From NCBI GenBank assembly GCA_020634555.1, contig JACKBK010000003.1, positions 130,022-194,021 of the forward strand: a stretch of DNA of 64,000 nucleotides, in the 5' to 3' direction. Positions 16,869 through 25,920 of this stretch are shown piece by piece. Positions within the stretch are counted from its first letter, which is position 1; each line of letters opens with the position of its first letter. The notes under the pieces are model-generated. The model was not told where the DNA came from. It searched no databases and saw only the letters and a list, made by a program, of their open reading frames with translations. This stretch comes from Caldilineae bacterium. Lineage in GTDB: Bacteria; Chloroflexota; Anaerolineae; JAAEKA01. The position numbers and the translations under genes were made by a program.

Positions 16869-19800
16869 ATGACGTCCCCCGACCAACCGCCTCCATACCG
16901 CGAAAGCTGGTTGCGGCGCTCGCTGCCGGTTCTCCTCCCCTTCTCGCTAATAGTATTGCTCGCGCTGCTGTGGTTGGTGCTGATGCGGCTGTTTCCGCCA
17001 TCAGCGCCGCTCTTTGGCATTCCGCCTGAAGAGATCAAGTTCTCTATCACACAGATGGAGCCTCCCAGTGGGTTGTCCGCGGGCGGCGACATCGTGCCCG
17101 GCTTCTACTGCAACAGCTGCGGCAGCGACGATTGCCGCCAGCAATGCGTCGCGTCTCAGGCCGCCACTGGTATGCACAACCGCTTTTTTTGGTGCGAGGT
17201 GATGCCGGCTGAAGGTGTCTACGACTTCAGCAAGGTGACCAACTGGGTACGCGTCAACCAGAACATGGGACTGCGCTCGATCATCGGCTTTGCGCCCAAG
17301 ACCGATCGCGGCACCGGACCAACCAGCGGCGGTTCCTGTACACCTGACAGCAACGGATCGCCCTCATGGATGCTGCGCCCCGGCTCCGTCTATCAACCGC
17401 TGATGAACGGCGAGGGTAGCACGACCAGTTATCACCTCGACCTCACCAACACGGCCGTCCAGTCGCAGTTGCGAGCCGCCTTGCAGCAATTCCGGCTCGA
17501 AGTAGCCGCGTTGCCATTGCCCGTACGTGACTCCATCGACTCCATCGAGGTCGATCTGGGCCATGACGGCGAGCCAAGACCGGCCCGCAACTACGACGAC
17601 TACCCACCCGACGAGCCGCTAGGCTGGATGGACCTGGACATGTACCGCTGCATCTATGCCGGGTTCCAATGGCAGGGCGCGCCGGACAAGCAGCGCTGCA
17701 TCGACGGCAACGGCAACCCGGTCAACCCGCAGTTGGCTTTTGGCGCATCGGTGACGTGGCGCGACCAGGCGCTCAAGCCGATAATCGACATCTACGGCCA
17801 GGAGCTTTCCAAACTGGTTCAGGGAGACGTCCGCGGGCTGCCGATGGTTGCAGTCGTCTCACACCAGCTTCTTTCGCCATACGACGAACGGGTCGCGTCC
17901 TGCCAGGGGTGCAATAATCTGAACTATGTGGACTATGCCTTCAGCCAGTACGGCATCGGCGTCAAGACCAGCGGCGTTACCCCTGATCTTGGCAACGGCC
18001 AGGGAGCGGACACGCTAGGCGACGAATACCGCAACTGGGTCAATATCTTTAAACTGGACTGGCCACAGCGGCTGGTAAGTGGTGAGCACGGCGCCCTGAA
18101 CATCGGCTCCGGCCACTGCTGCGACGATCCCAAGGAACTCTACTGGGCGGTGCTCAACGGACTGGACAAACACCTGCAGCAACTGCACTTTCCGGTAGCC
18201 CATTTTGCCCAGAACGATCCGGGCGCGGCCGAGGCGCGCCAGATGATGGCGCGCTACGCCGGCAGGACACTGGAGAACACCCCTGACGTCTGGATCGTCT
18301 TTCGCGACACCGAGGGAACCTATTTTCCTGATGGCGACAACGGGGGTGGGAGCGGGGATCCACCGGGCAGCCCGCCTTGCTGTCGCAATCTACCTAACTA
18401 CGAGTGGTTCATCTACCAGCGCAATCCTCAGCGCGCACAGGTAGTGCGCAACGGCCTGCCTGACAGCTATAAGAGTCTCTCTGCTCGCAACAACAGAACC
18501 GGGCCGTTGAAACTGGACATCGAAGACATGTGGTCAGGCGCAGCCCAGCAGCCATTGGCGGCCGGCGGCTGTGCGGTGTATACGGTGGACGTGGAATATC
18601 AGGACAGCGGCAGCGACAGCTTTTCACTGCGCTACGCCGACTTTGCCGGCAACGTAGTTGACTTGCCGGTCAGCAAGAGCAACTCGGGCCAGTGGCGCAC
18701 CGCCAGCTTTACCTTGAATGACGCCTACTTCAACGACAGCCTGCCTGGCAGCACCGACCTGGAGCTGGTGAACCCGGACAGCCGCGCCGACGTCTTTCAC
18801 CGGGTAACAGTGTCGCTAGACGGCGCATGCAGCGGGGCAACACCGACAGCGACTCTGTCAACCTTCCGCACGTCAACCCCAACTGCCACGCCCAACCTGA
18901 CACCCAGCGCCACGCCCAGCGCGACGAGAACGGCCACCCCGATTCCACAATCAGTCACCTTGCAGCCGGGCGTCGCCGGCTATGCGGGCGTGGACGACGC
19001 GACCCTCAGCTCGTGGAACGGCGGCGACGAAACGAGGGGCAGCACCAGCCGGGTTTCCATCCGGCCCTTCGATGTCTGGGCGGGCGTGATACGCTTTGAT
19101 TTGGCAAACGCGGTGCCGGCGGGTGCTGTGATCCAGAGCGCGACGCTAGATCTCAACGTCGTCTCGCGCTCCAACAACAGCAACTGGGCCGATGTCGGGG
19201 TATTTGCTTTACTGCGCGCGTGGGACGAGAGCCGGGTGTCGTGGAACCGGGCCAGCTCGTCCACTTCATGGACCATACCGGGCGCTAACGGCATCAACTC
19301 GGACCGCACCGGCATCATGCTGGACGAGCAACGGCTGGATGAGGTCGGCGTTTGGGAATCGTTCGACGTTACCAGCGCCGTGCGTGATTGGACCAGCGGC
19401 GCGCAGGTCAACAACGGGCTGATTTTGAAAGGGGGCGACGGCAGTGGCAACGTGAGCTATGATTTTGCCTCCAGCGAGTATTTCGACATTGCTCTGCGGC
19501 CAAGGCTGACAATCCGGTTCCAGGCGATGACCGCAACACCCACGCCGACTATGACAGTCATCCCCACCCGCACGCCAACGCGCACGCCTGCTCACACAGC
19601 CACACCAACCGCATCGCGCACGCCGACGCCAACACACTCCGCAACCGCGACCAGGACGGTCACGCCGGCGCCGGCCAGCACGGCTACCCCAACGGCTTTG
19701 CGCAGCGCGACGCCGACACCATCAGCGACCTCTACCAGAACTGCGACGCCAACGCCGTCTGTCACCGCCACCCCAACGCCAAACTCGCCACTGAGCTGTC

Positions 19801-20738
19801 TGCCAGTTCCACAGACAGCAATTCCGCTCGGCGATTCGCCCAAGGGCATGGCAGCCAGTCCAGAGCTTGTCTACGCGGCCGTGTTCACCACCCCACGACT
19901 GGCGATGGTGCAGGCTGGCGATAATTCCCTGCTGGGCACGCAGCCAGTAGGTCCGGGCGGTGTCAATGGAGTCGCTGTGGTAGGAGATCAGGTATATACG
20001 AGCAATCGCAACGCGGGCACGGTATCGATCAACGAGGCGGACAGCGGGCAGTTCGTCCGCACAATTCTGGTGGGCAGCCTGCCTTGGGGCGTAGGTGGAT
20101 CAAACGGACGGGTCTATGTAGCCAACTTCGCCGACAACACAGTGTCGGTTATCAGCATAGCCAGCAACAGTGTCATCAAGACGACGCCGGTCAGTGCCAT
20201 GCCGGCCTTTGTGGTGGCGTCCCCCAACCGCGCCTATGTCAGCCATATCAGTGGATGGTTAACGGTATTGGCGAGGGACGGCGGCGTGCTGGCCAATATC
20301 AATCTGGCTCCGTTGGGGCAACTCTGGGGCATGGCGCTTAACGAGGGCAACAGTCGGCTTTACGTTGCCGACCGTCCGGGCAACCGAATCCTTGTGCTGA
20401 ACACCGCCACCAACCAACTGGCCGGCGAGATCGCGCTGCCCGGCTCCCCCTATGCGTTGGCGTACAATCCGGGCACCGGCCATCTCTTCGCGGTCGATGC
20501 CGGCACGGACCAGGTACACGTGGTAGACACCCGCGACAACAACCAGTATCTGGGCGCGGTGCAAGTCGGCCGCCAGGACAGCAACGAGGGCGGGCAGGGC
20601 ATCGCCGTCGCTTACAACAAGGTCTTCGTCGGCAACTGGCTCGACCAGAGCATCACCGTGCTTGACGACGCCGTCTGCCAGGCATCCACAACGCCTCAAC
20701 CGCAACCAACGCAAACAGCAACGCTGGTGCCGCGCTAG
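16869..20738 (+). CDS. Secreted multidomain protein: glycosidase-like barrel, DNRLRE domain, beta-propeller
   Basis: A 1289-residue surface protein. One transmembrane helix (about residues 17-40) anchors it. A large glycosidase-like barrel (about 55-560) resembles GH42/DUF4832-type domains, for example WCEVMPAEGVYDFSKVTNW. A jelly-roll region precedes a Ser/Thr/Pro linker. A DNRLRE domain (about 695-865, with DLNVVSRSNNSNWADVGVFA) follows, then a longer Thr/Pro linker and a YncE-like beta-propeller (about 980-1270, repeated NGRVYVANFADNTVSVIS units). It would act on or bind polysaccharide outside the cell. The catalytic residues are not certain, so enzymatic activity is inferred. The convergent neighbour is a paralogue over the barrel and DNRLRE parts. 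Confidence 0.75.
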   Translation: MTSPDQPPPYRESWLRRSLPVLLPFSLIVLLALLWLVLMRLFPPSAPLFGIPPEEIKFSITQMEPPSGLSAGGDIVPGFYCNSCGSDDCRQQCVASQAATGMHNRFFWCEVMPAEGVYDFSKVTNWVRVNQNMGLRSIIGFAPKTDRGTGPTSGGSCTPDSNGSPSWMLRPGSVYQPLMNGEGSTTSYHLDLTNTAVQSQLRAALQQFRLEVAALPLPVRDSIDSIEVDLGHDGEPRPARNYDDYPPDEPLGWMDLDMYRCIYAGFQWQGAPDKQRCIDGNGNPVNPQLAFGASVTWRDQALKPIIDIYGQELSKLVQGDVRGLPMVAVVSHQLLSPYDERVASCQGCNNLNYVDYAFSQYGIGVKTSGVTPDLGNGQGADTLGDEYRNWVNIFKLDWPQRLVSGEHGALNIGSGHCCDDPKELYWAVLNGLDKHLQQLHFPVAHFAQNDPGAAEARQMMARYAGRTLENTPDVWIVFRDTEGTYFPDGDNGGGSGDPPGSPPCCRNLPNYEWFIYQRNPQRAQVVRNGLPDSYKSLSARNNRTGPLKLDIEDMWSGAAQQPLAAGGCAVYTVDVEYQDSGSDSFSLRYADFAGNVVDLPVSKSNSGQWRTASFTLNDAYFNDSLPGSTDLELVNPDSRADVFHRVTVSLDGACSGATPTATLSTFRTSTPTATPNLTPSATPSATRTATPIPQSVTLQPGVAGYAGVDDATLSSWNGGDETRGSTSRVSIRPFDVWAGVIRFDLANAVPAGAVIQSATLDLNVVSRSNNSNWADVGVFALLRAWDESRVSWNRASSSTSWTIPGANGINSDRTGIMLDEQRLDEVGVWESFDVTSAVRDWTSGAQVNNGLILKGGDGSGNVSYDFASSEYFDIALRPRLTIRFQAMTATPTPTMTVIPTRTPTRTPAHTATPTASRTPTPTHSATATRTVTPAPASTATPTALRSATPTPSATSTRTATPTPSVTATPTPNSPLSCLPVPQTAIPLGDSPKGMAASPELVYAAVFTTPRLAMVQAGDNSLLGTQPVGPGGVNGVAVVGDQVYTSNRNAGTVSINEADSGQFVRTILVGSLPWGVGGSNGRVYVANFADNTVSVISIASNSVIKTTPVSAMPAFVVASPNRAYVSHISGWLTVLARDGGVLANINLAPLGQLWGMALNEGNSRLYVADRPGNRILVLNTATNQLAGEIALPGSPYALAYNPGTGHLFAVDAGTDQVHVVDTRDNNQYLGAVQVGRQDSNEGGQGIAVAYNKVFVGNWLDQSITVLDDAVCQASTTPQPQPTQTATLVPR

Positions 20739-20786
20739 TGCTTCGTCAACCTTTTGGTTGGTTGCGGACGGCAGGGGAGAACGCGG

Positions 20787-23700
20787 CTATTGATCCGACG
20801 ATCGCCAGCCCCAGTTCTCAGCGGCGAGCTGGATGTCTCCCACGTCGATCTGACCGCTTTGATCGAGGTCGATTTCGCCGGGACAGAGAACGTTGATCGG
20901 TTGCATCCAGCAGCCGGCGACCCGCTGTACGTCGGCGATGTCCACATCGCCGTCGCAGGCCTCGGGGTTAGCGTGGTTGGTGTTGGGATGCACATCGGCA
21001 AAGAAACAACCGGCGCTGGAGATCAGCACCATCCGGCCATAGTCCTCCGGATGGCTCACAGTGGACTGGCCTTCCCAGACCATGTAATGCTCCCAGTCGC
21101 CGCCGTCGTCGTCGTCGTGCAGGCCAATGGTGAAGCCCATCTCCTTGCCGGTGCCCCAGTTCGACACCTGAAACATTTCGAGGGGAATGCCAAGCTCCAC
21201 CACATAGCCATCCGGGACGATCTCCACGGCCCGCTCGATATCAAGAACCGGGATTGTGCCCCAGTTCGTCACCCGGCCATCAATCGCAATGGTGAAGGTG
21301 TGGTCATCAACGCCGGCTAGCGAGAAATCCAGGTCACCGTCGAAGGCGAACTCCAGACTGTCGTCGCGCCAGATATCGTTGCTGTCGGCGATCAGCACGT
21401 CATCGGTGACGTGCGCGGCCAGGTAGAGCATGGTTGGCGTCCAGGCCGCCCAAACAAGCGCGCTGTTGTCGTCCGGCTCCGGCGCGCCGCGCGGATGCAC
21501 GTAGTCGGCGGTGTAGCGATCGAGCAGCTCGCCCGGCCCCAGACTCCAGTCGTCCAGATACCCGTCGACGGTGATCGGCTGCACAGAGAGCGCCGCTTCC
21601 ACCGTCCTGTCAGCCGGTGGCGGCGGTGTGGGCGTTGGCGATGGGCCGGTGGTAGGAGTCGCCGTCGGTGGACCGGTTGGTGTGGCGGTAGGAGTGAAGG
21701 TCGGCGTTGGGGTTCTGGTCGGCGTCGGTGTTGCGGTCCTGATTGGCGTCGGTGTCAGTGTGGGCGGAGTAACCGGCAACACGTAGGTGAACACAAGACG
21801 CGGCCGGATCGATAGATCGACAGCCTCGCTGGATGCAAAGTCGTAGCTGACCTGCCCGCTGGTGTTGGGGCTGCCGCGCACCGTGAGACCATGATTTGCC
21901 TGCCCGCTGGCCCATTCCGCCACCGCGCCGGTCACATCGAACCGCTCCCAGACGTTGACTTCGTCCAGGCGCTGCCGGTCGAGCATCACCCCGGAGCGGT
22001 CGCTGCCGATGCCGTTGGCGCCGGGAATCGTCCACGGCGTGGCGCTGCTGGCGCGGTTCCAGGTCGCCTCAGTCTCGTTCCAGCCGCGACGTAGCGCGTA
22101 AACATCGGCCTCCATCCAGTTGCTGTCGTTGGACCGGCTTTGCACGTAGAGGTCCAGGTAGGCTTCGGTGACGGCAACATTGGCCGGCAGGTAGCCGGCC
22201 AGATCGAACTTGACCAACCCCGCGTACACATCCTCAGGCCGAACTGAGAGGCGCCCCAACGTTCCCCGGTTGGCATCCGGTTCCCAACTGCTGAGATAGG
22301 TGTCGGTAACGCCGTCATATTCGCCGTCGGGCTGCAAGGTAACGCCGACCTCCTCGCCGTGGCTCAGGCGCGCGACGTTGACCATGTGGATGATCTCGTC
22401 GTCGTCGCCGCCGTTCCAGATGCGAAGATCGTTGCCGCTCTGACGGTTGGCAAACTGGGCGTCGCTGAGCACCAAAGAGACATTGAGCCACTGGCCGGTG
22501 TTCTGCTTCTGAATCTCGAATGCAACCGCGTTGGGATCGTGGACCGAGTCGTATTGCAGTTGCCAGACGCCGGTGCCCTGGTCCAGATACGTAACGGTGA
22601 CGCTGACCACGTTGGTGCCGCCGTAGATGTAACCATCGTCCACGTCAAAATACATGTAGGGGTTGCCACCCGCGCCGTCCGTGCGCCGGGTGTAGCGTCC
22701 GCGCGGATCATCGGTCACGTTCCACAGCGGCACGGTCTGGCCGCCGGGCGTGCCGTCCTTTTGATAGAGCCAATAGCTGTAGTTGCCGCGTTGGGGAAAC
22801 CAGGTGTACTCCGTCTCGCGCAAGGCTGTCCAGACCGACGGTGTATCGGCGCGCGTGCGTCCCAGATAACGATTGGTGAAGTTCATCACCTCCCGCTCCA
22901 AGGGAGTCAACGTCTCAATCAGCAGCTTGTTGATGAGGATATAGGTTGGATGTTTATCCAGTGCGTTGAGGAAGGACCAGTAGGTGACCGCTTGGTTGGG
23001 GAACTGCTGCCGGTAGGCTTCCCAGGCCGAAGGAAGCTGGTCCATGAAGGTAAACATCGGGTCATACTGGCCGGAGCGGTAGTAAAGGTAGCCCGGGTCG
23101 TCGATGACCCGATCGTCGCCGTCCACCTCCAGCTTGTTATGCTTCATCCCGATGCCGAGGCTGCCGGCGTAGTCAGTGAAATCGCGCCGCTCCAGCCGGC
23201 TGAGAAAATAGGGAGCGTACTGGATAAACAGGAACTTGTTGTGCCAGGCGTTGTGGTAGATGTTGGTGATGTCGTTGACGGTGCTGGTCCAGCCATCACT
23301 GGTCAGGCCGTTGTTGGTCAGACAGGTGTCGTACTGGTCTTCAGCAGGAATGGTCTCGCCGTACATGCCGGCGCTGATTACCACCCACTTCACGCGCGGG
23401 TCGTTGTCGTAGCGAGCCGCCGCCGCCTGGATAAAGCTCGCCCAGGCGTTCTTATAGGCGCTGGACCAGTACTTGGGTATCACAACACCCTGGCAGCTCA
23501 CATAGCCGTCGGGATGCTGCTGCTTGAACCAGTCCGGCAGGCGTTCGCCGCCGCAGCACTGGCCGTCGTAGCTGTTGAAGCCGATAGCCACCGGCTTGCC
23601 CAGGCTGGCCTCGGCGGCAATCCAGTTATCCACCACCGACCAGTCGTAGACGCCCTGTTGGTCGCGCTCGATGTCGCGCCACAAGAACAACTCGTGCCCG

Positions 23701-23969
23701 CCTACGATGAATGGATACTGAGACGGGTTCATATTGGTGTAGTCGAGAAAGACGTACAATCCGGGGTCTTCCAATGTCGATGGGTTGGTTGTGCTGCTGT
23801 TCTGGCCCGGCAAGGCAGCGGGCTGGGGCGGAGGCGCAGGCGCGGCCGCCCGGCCGGCCCGCGCGGCCGTCCAGCCTCCTATCAACAGGATGGTGGCCAG
23901 GAGAATCACTCCCGCCAACAAGCCAATTTTTCGTATCTGTGGTTGCGTGGTCTGTGGCAATTCTGTCAT
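20787..23969 (-). CDS. Secreted multidomain protein: glycosidase-like barrel, DNRLRE domain, CBM9-like and dockerin-like ends
   Basis: A 1060-residue secreted protein and paralogue of the convergent gene. It has an N-terminal membrane segment (about 14-36), a glycosidase-like barrel (about 70-400, with FLWRDIERDQQGVYDWSVV and VVISAGMYGET), a DNRLRE domain (about 545-720), a Thr/Pro linker, and a CBM9-like sugar-binding domain (about 780-970). The C-terminal dockerin-like pair of calcium-loop motifs is CDGDVDIADVQRV and DLDQSGQIDVGDIQLAAENW. The dockerin-like end suggests docking to a cohesin or intramolecular capping. No cohesin gene is seen here. Confidence 0.78.
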   Translation of the reverse strand: MTELPQTTQPQIRKIGLLAGVILLATILLIGGWTAARAGRAAAPAPPPQPAALPGQNSSTTNPSTLEDPGLYVFLDYTNMNPSQYPFIVGGHELFLWRDIERDQQGVYDWSVVDNWIAAEASLGKPVAIGFNSYDGQCCGGERLPDWFKQQHPDGYVSCQGVVIPKYWSSAYKNAWASFIQAAAARYDNDPRVKWVVISAGMYGETIPAEDQYDTCLTNNGLTSDGWTSTVNDITNIYHNAWHNKFLFIQYAPYFLSRLERRDFTDYAGSLGIGMKHNKLEVDGDDRVIDDPGYLYYRSGQYDPMFTFMDQLPSAWEAYRQQFPNQAVTYWSFLNALDKHPTYILINKLLIETLTPLEREVMNFTNRYLGRTRADTPSVWTALRETEYTWFPQRGNYSYWLYQKDGTPGGQTVPLWNVTDDPRGRYTRRTDGAGGNPYMYFDVDDGYIYGGTNVVSVTVTYLDQGTGVWQLQYDSVHDPNAVAFEIQKQNTGQWLNVSLVLSDAQFANRQSGNDLRIWNGGDDDEIIHMVNVARLSHGEEVGVTLQPDGEYDGVTDTYLSSWEPDANRGTLGRLSVRPEDVYAGLVKFDLAGYLPANVAVTEAYLDLYVQSRSNDSNWMEADVYALRRGWNETEATWNRASSATPWTIPGANGIGSDRSGVMLDRQRLDEVNVWERFDVTGAVAEWASGQANHGLTVRGSPNTSGQVSYDFASSEAVDLSIRPRLVFTYVLPVTPPTLTPTPIRTATPTPTRTPTPTFTPTATPTGPPTATPTTGPSPTPTPPPPADRTVEAALSVQPITVDGYLDDWSLGPGELLDRYTADYVHPRGAPEPDDNSALVWAAWTPTMLYLAAHVTDDVLIADSNDIWRDDSLEFAFDGDLDFSLAGVDDHTFTIAIDGRVTNWGTIPVLDIERAVEIVPDGYVVELGIPLEMFQVSNWGTGKEMGFTIGLHDDDDGGDWEHYMVWEGQSTVSHPEDYGRMVLISSAGCFFADVHPNTNHANPEACDGDVDIADVQRVAGCWMQPINVLCPGEIDLDQSGQIDVGDIQLAAENWGWRSSDQ

Positions 23970-24004
23970 CAGGCCCTCATTCGGTTAGTCTTGTGCCAGC
24001 GTGG

Positions 24005-24010
24005 TATAAT
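24005..24010 (+). promoter_or_regulatory. Extended -10 promoter of a probably leaderless mRNA
   Basis: TGGTATAAT ends at 24010, only seven bases before the ATG at 24018. Transcription would start at or next to the start codon, and no ribosome site exists between them. Confidence 0.6.
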
Positions 24011-24017
24011 CGCAGCC

Positions 24018-25052
24018 ATGGCCTCATGGGCAATCCACACCGACCAATTGAGCAAGTATTTTACCATACCGACAGGCATGGGGCGACAAATGCGGCACTT
24101 CTTTCAGCGCCGCTCCACCAGCGCCGCGCTGGCGCCGCCTGTTCTCGCTGTCGACAAGGTCAGTCTTGATGTCCACGAAGGCGAGCTTTTTGGGCTGCTG
24201 GGCCCTAACGGCGCCGGCAAGACGACCTTCATCAGGTTGTTGTGTACGATGATCGTCGCCTCTAGCGGCACAGGCAGCATCCTCGGCGTTGATCTGCAGG
24301 AAGAACAGCGCATCCGTGAGATGGTGGGGCTTGCGTCGGGCGATGAGCGCAGCTTTTACTGGCGGCTGACGGCCCGCCAAAACCTGGCGTTCTTCGGCGT
24401 GCTCAACGGGCTGAGTGACCACGACGCCCGTCAGCGGGCTGATGAGTTGATCCGCCAGGTCGATTTGGTCGATAAAGCAGACAAACCGGTGCGTACCTAT
24501 TCCAGCGGCCAGAAACAGCGGCTGGGCATCGCCCGGGCGTTGCTGCACCATCCTCGGGTTCTCTTCCTGGACGAGCCGACACGCAGCCTCGATCCAACCG
24601 CCACCCAGCGTCTGCACCTCTTCATTCGCGAGGAACTGATGGCACGGGAAGGGATGACCATCCTCCTCACCACCCACCGGCTGGATGAAGCTGAGCTGTT
24701 GAGTAACCGCATCGGCATCATGAACCGCGGCCGCCTGCAGGCTGTCGGCACGCCGGCCGAGCTGCGTAGCCGCCTCAACGCGGCCAACAGCTACCGCATC
24801 AAGGCGGCCGGGCTGGCGGACGATCCAGGCAGCCTGGCGGTTGATCTGCCCTGCCAGTTGTCTGCCGAGCCCGGGGTGGGCGGCTGGCTGGTCGAGATCG
24901 AGACATCGGCTGGCGAGGCGATCCTGGCTACCGTGGTTGAACGGATCGTGAGCCAGGGCGGACAGGTGCTGGATGTCGAGAGCAATCGCCCTTCGCTGGA
25001 AGCGGTTTTTCAGCGCTTCACCGAGCAAACCGAGTCCGAGGGCCAGCCATGA
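24018..25052 (+). CDS. ABC-2-type exporter ATP-binding protein
   Basis: A 344-residue ABC ATPase of the DrrA/NatA-like export class. It has Walker A GPNGAGKTT, Q-loop region MVGLASGDERSFYW, signature TYSSGQKQRLGIARAL, Walker B VLFLDEPTRSLD and H-loop TTHRLDEAE, plus a C-terminal extension typical of ABC-2 exporters. The signature reads SSGQ rather than LSGGQ, as in related exporters. The start is the ATG at 24018, and a far longer open frame upstream is antisense to the neighbouring gene. It is coupled to the permease gene by an ATGA overlap. The cargo is unknown. Confidence 0.92.
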   Translation: MASWAIHTDQLSKYFTIPTGMGRQMRHFFQRRSTSAALAPPVLAVDKVSLDVHEGELFGLLGPNGAGKTTFIRLLCTMIVASSGTGSILGVDLQEEQRIREMVGLASGDERSFYWRLTARQNLAFFGVLNGLSDHDARQRADELIRQVDLVDKADKPVRTYSSGQKQRLGIARALLHHPRVLFLDEPTRSLDPTATQRLHLFIREELMAREGMTILLTTHRLDEAELLSNRIGIMNRGRLQAVGTPAELRSRLNAANSYRIKAAGLADDPGSLAVDLPCQLSAEPGVGGWLVEIETSAGEAILATVVERIVSQGGQVLDVESNRPSLEAVFQRFTEQTESEGQP

Positions 25053-25849
25053 CACGCGTCATCGCCTTTCTGCGCCGCGATCTGCTCTTGCAGACCAGCT
25101 ATCGCTTTGCCTTCCTGCTCCAGTTCGCGGGCGTTTTCTTCAACATGCTGGTGTTCTATTTTCTGAGCACCATGGTTGGCGCCGGCGCGACCAGCTATCT
25201 GGAGCCATATGGCGGCGATTACTTCTCTTTCGTGTTGATCGGACTGGCATTCGCCGGATATTTCGGCGTCGGGTTGAACAGTTTTTCCGGCAATTTGCGC
25301 GACGCCCAGACAACCGGCACGTTGGAGGCGATGCTGATGACGCCCACATCGCTGCGCACCATCATCCTCTCCAGCAGCCTGTACGACTACGGGTTCGTTA
25401 CCCTGCAGGTGTTCGTCTATTTGATCCTGGGTGTGCTGCTGTTCGACGTGCAGTTGACCGGCAACATACCGGCCGCGCTGCTGATCCTGGTGTTGACTAT
25501 CATCTCCATGACCGCCATCGGCATCGTTGCCGCGAGCTTTATCATGGTGCTCAAGCGCGGCGACCCTGTCACCTGGCTGTTCAACAGCATCGGCCTGTTG
25601 CTGGGCGGGGTGTACTACCCGGTCAGCGTCATGCCCGACTGGCTTCAGGCGCTTTCCCGCCTGCTGCCCGTGACCTACGCGCTGGACGCCATGCGCCGCG
25701 CGCTGCTCACCGGCGCGACCTTCCAGGAGCTGATGCCCGACATCGTTGCGCTGGTTGTGTTCTGCATCGTGCTGGCGCCGTTGAGCCTCTTTATTTTCCG
25801 CCAGGCCGTCTACCGCGCCAAGGTTGACGGGAGTCTTGCCCATTTCTAG
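25049..25849 (+). CDS. ABC-2-type exporter permease
   Basis: A 266-residue membrane protein with about six hydrophobic helices and the ABC-2 fold. It contains the typical GVYYPVSVMPDWLQALSRLLP stretch (quoted in part: LPVTYALDAMRRAL). It pairs with the preceding ATPase to export a drug, lipid or polysaccharide-like substrate across the inner membrane. A terminator follows immediately. Confidence 0.9.
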   Translation: MTRVIAFLRRDLLLQTSYRFAFLLQFAGVFFNMLVFYFLSTMVGAGATSYLEPYGGDYFSFVLIGLAFAGYFGVGLNSFSGNLRDAQTTGTLEAMLMTPTSLRTIILSSSLYDYGFVTLQVFVYLILGVLLFDVQLTGNIPAALLILVLTIISMTAIGIVAASFIMVLKRGDPVTWLFNSIGLLLGGVYYPVSVMPDWLQALSRLLPVTYALDAMRRALLTGATFQELMPDIVALVVFCIVLAPLSLFIFRQAVYRAKVDGSLAHF

Positions 25850-25854
25850 CAATA

Positions 25855-25900
25855 AAACCGCCGCCGAGTTTCCTGAACGGTTGCTCAGCGGCGGTTTCGT
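25855..25900 (+). terminator. Hairpin terminator after the exporter genes
   Basis: AAACCGCCGC (25855-25864) pairs perfectly with GCGGCGGTTT (25888-25897), with further pairing inside. The T run is short, so it may also serve the convergent peptidase gene. Confidence 0.7.
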
Positions 25901-25920
25901 TGCGGGGGAAATGCACCTGA

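Noticed and set aside
19500..19800. CRISPR-like or satellite repeats
   Set aside because: The repetition reflects in-frame Thr/Pro linker codons. Units are irregular and there are no spacers of even length.
20787..23969. Evidence for a cellulosome
   Set aside because: One dockerin-like domain is present, but no cohesin or scaffoldin is seen. Dockerin-like ends occur widely outside cellulosomes.
22359..24017. A long plus-strand open frame continuous with the ABC ATPase
   Set aside because: It lies antisense to the dockerin-like protein gene and has no family resemblance. The ATPase homology starts at the ATG at 24018.
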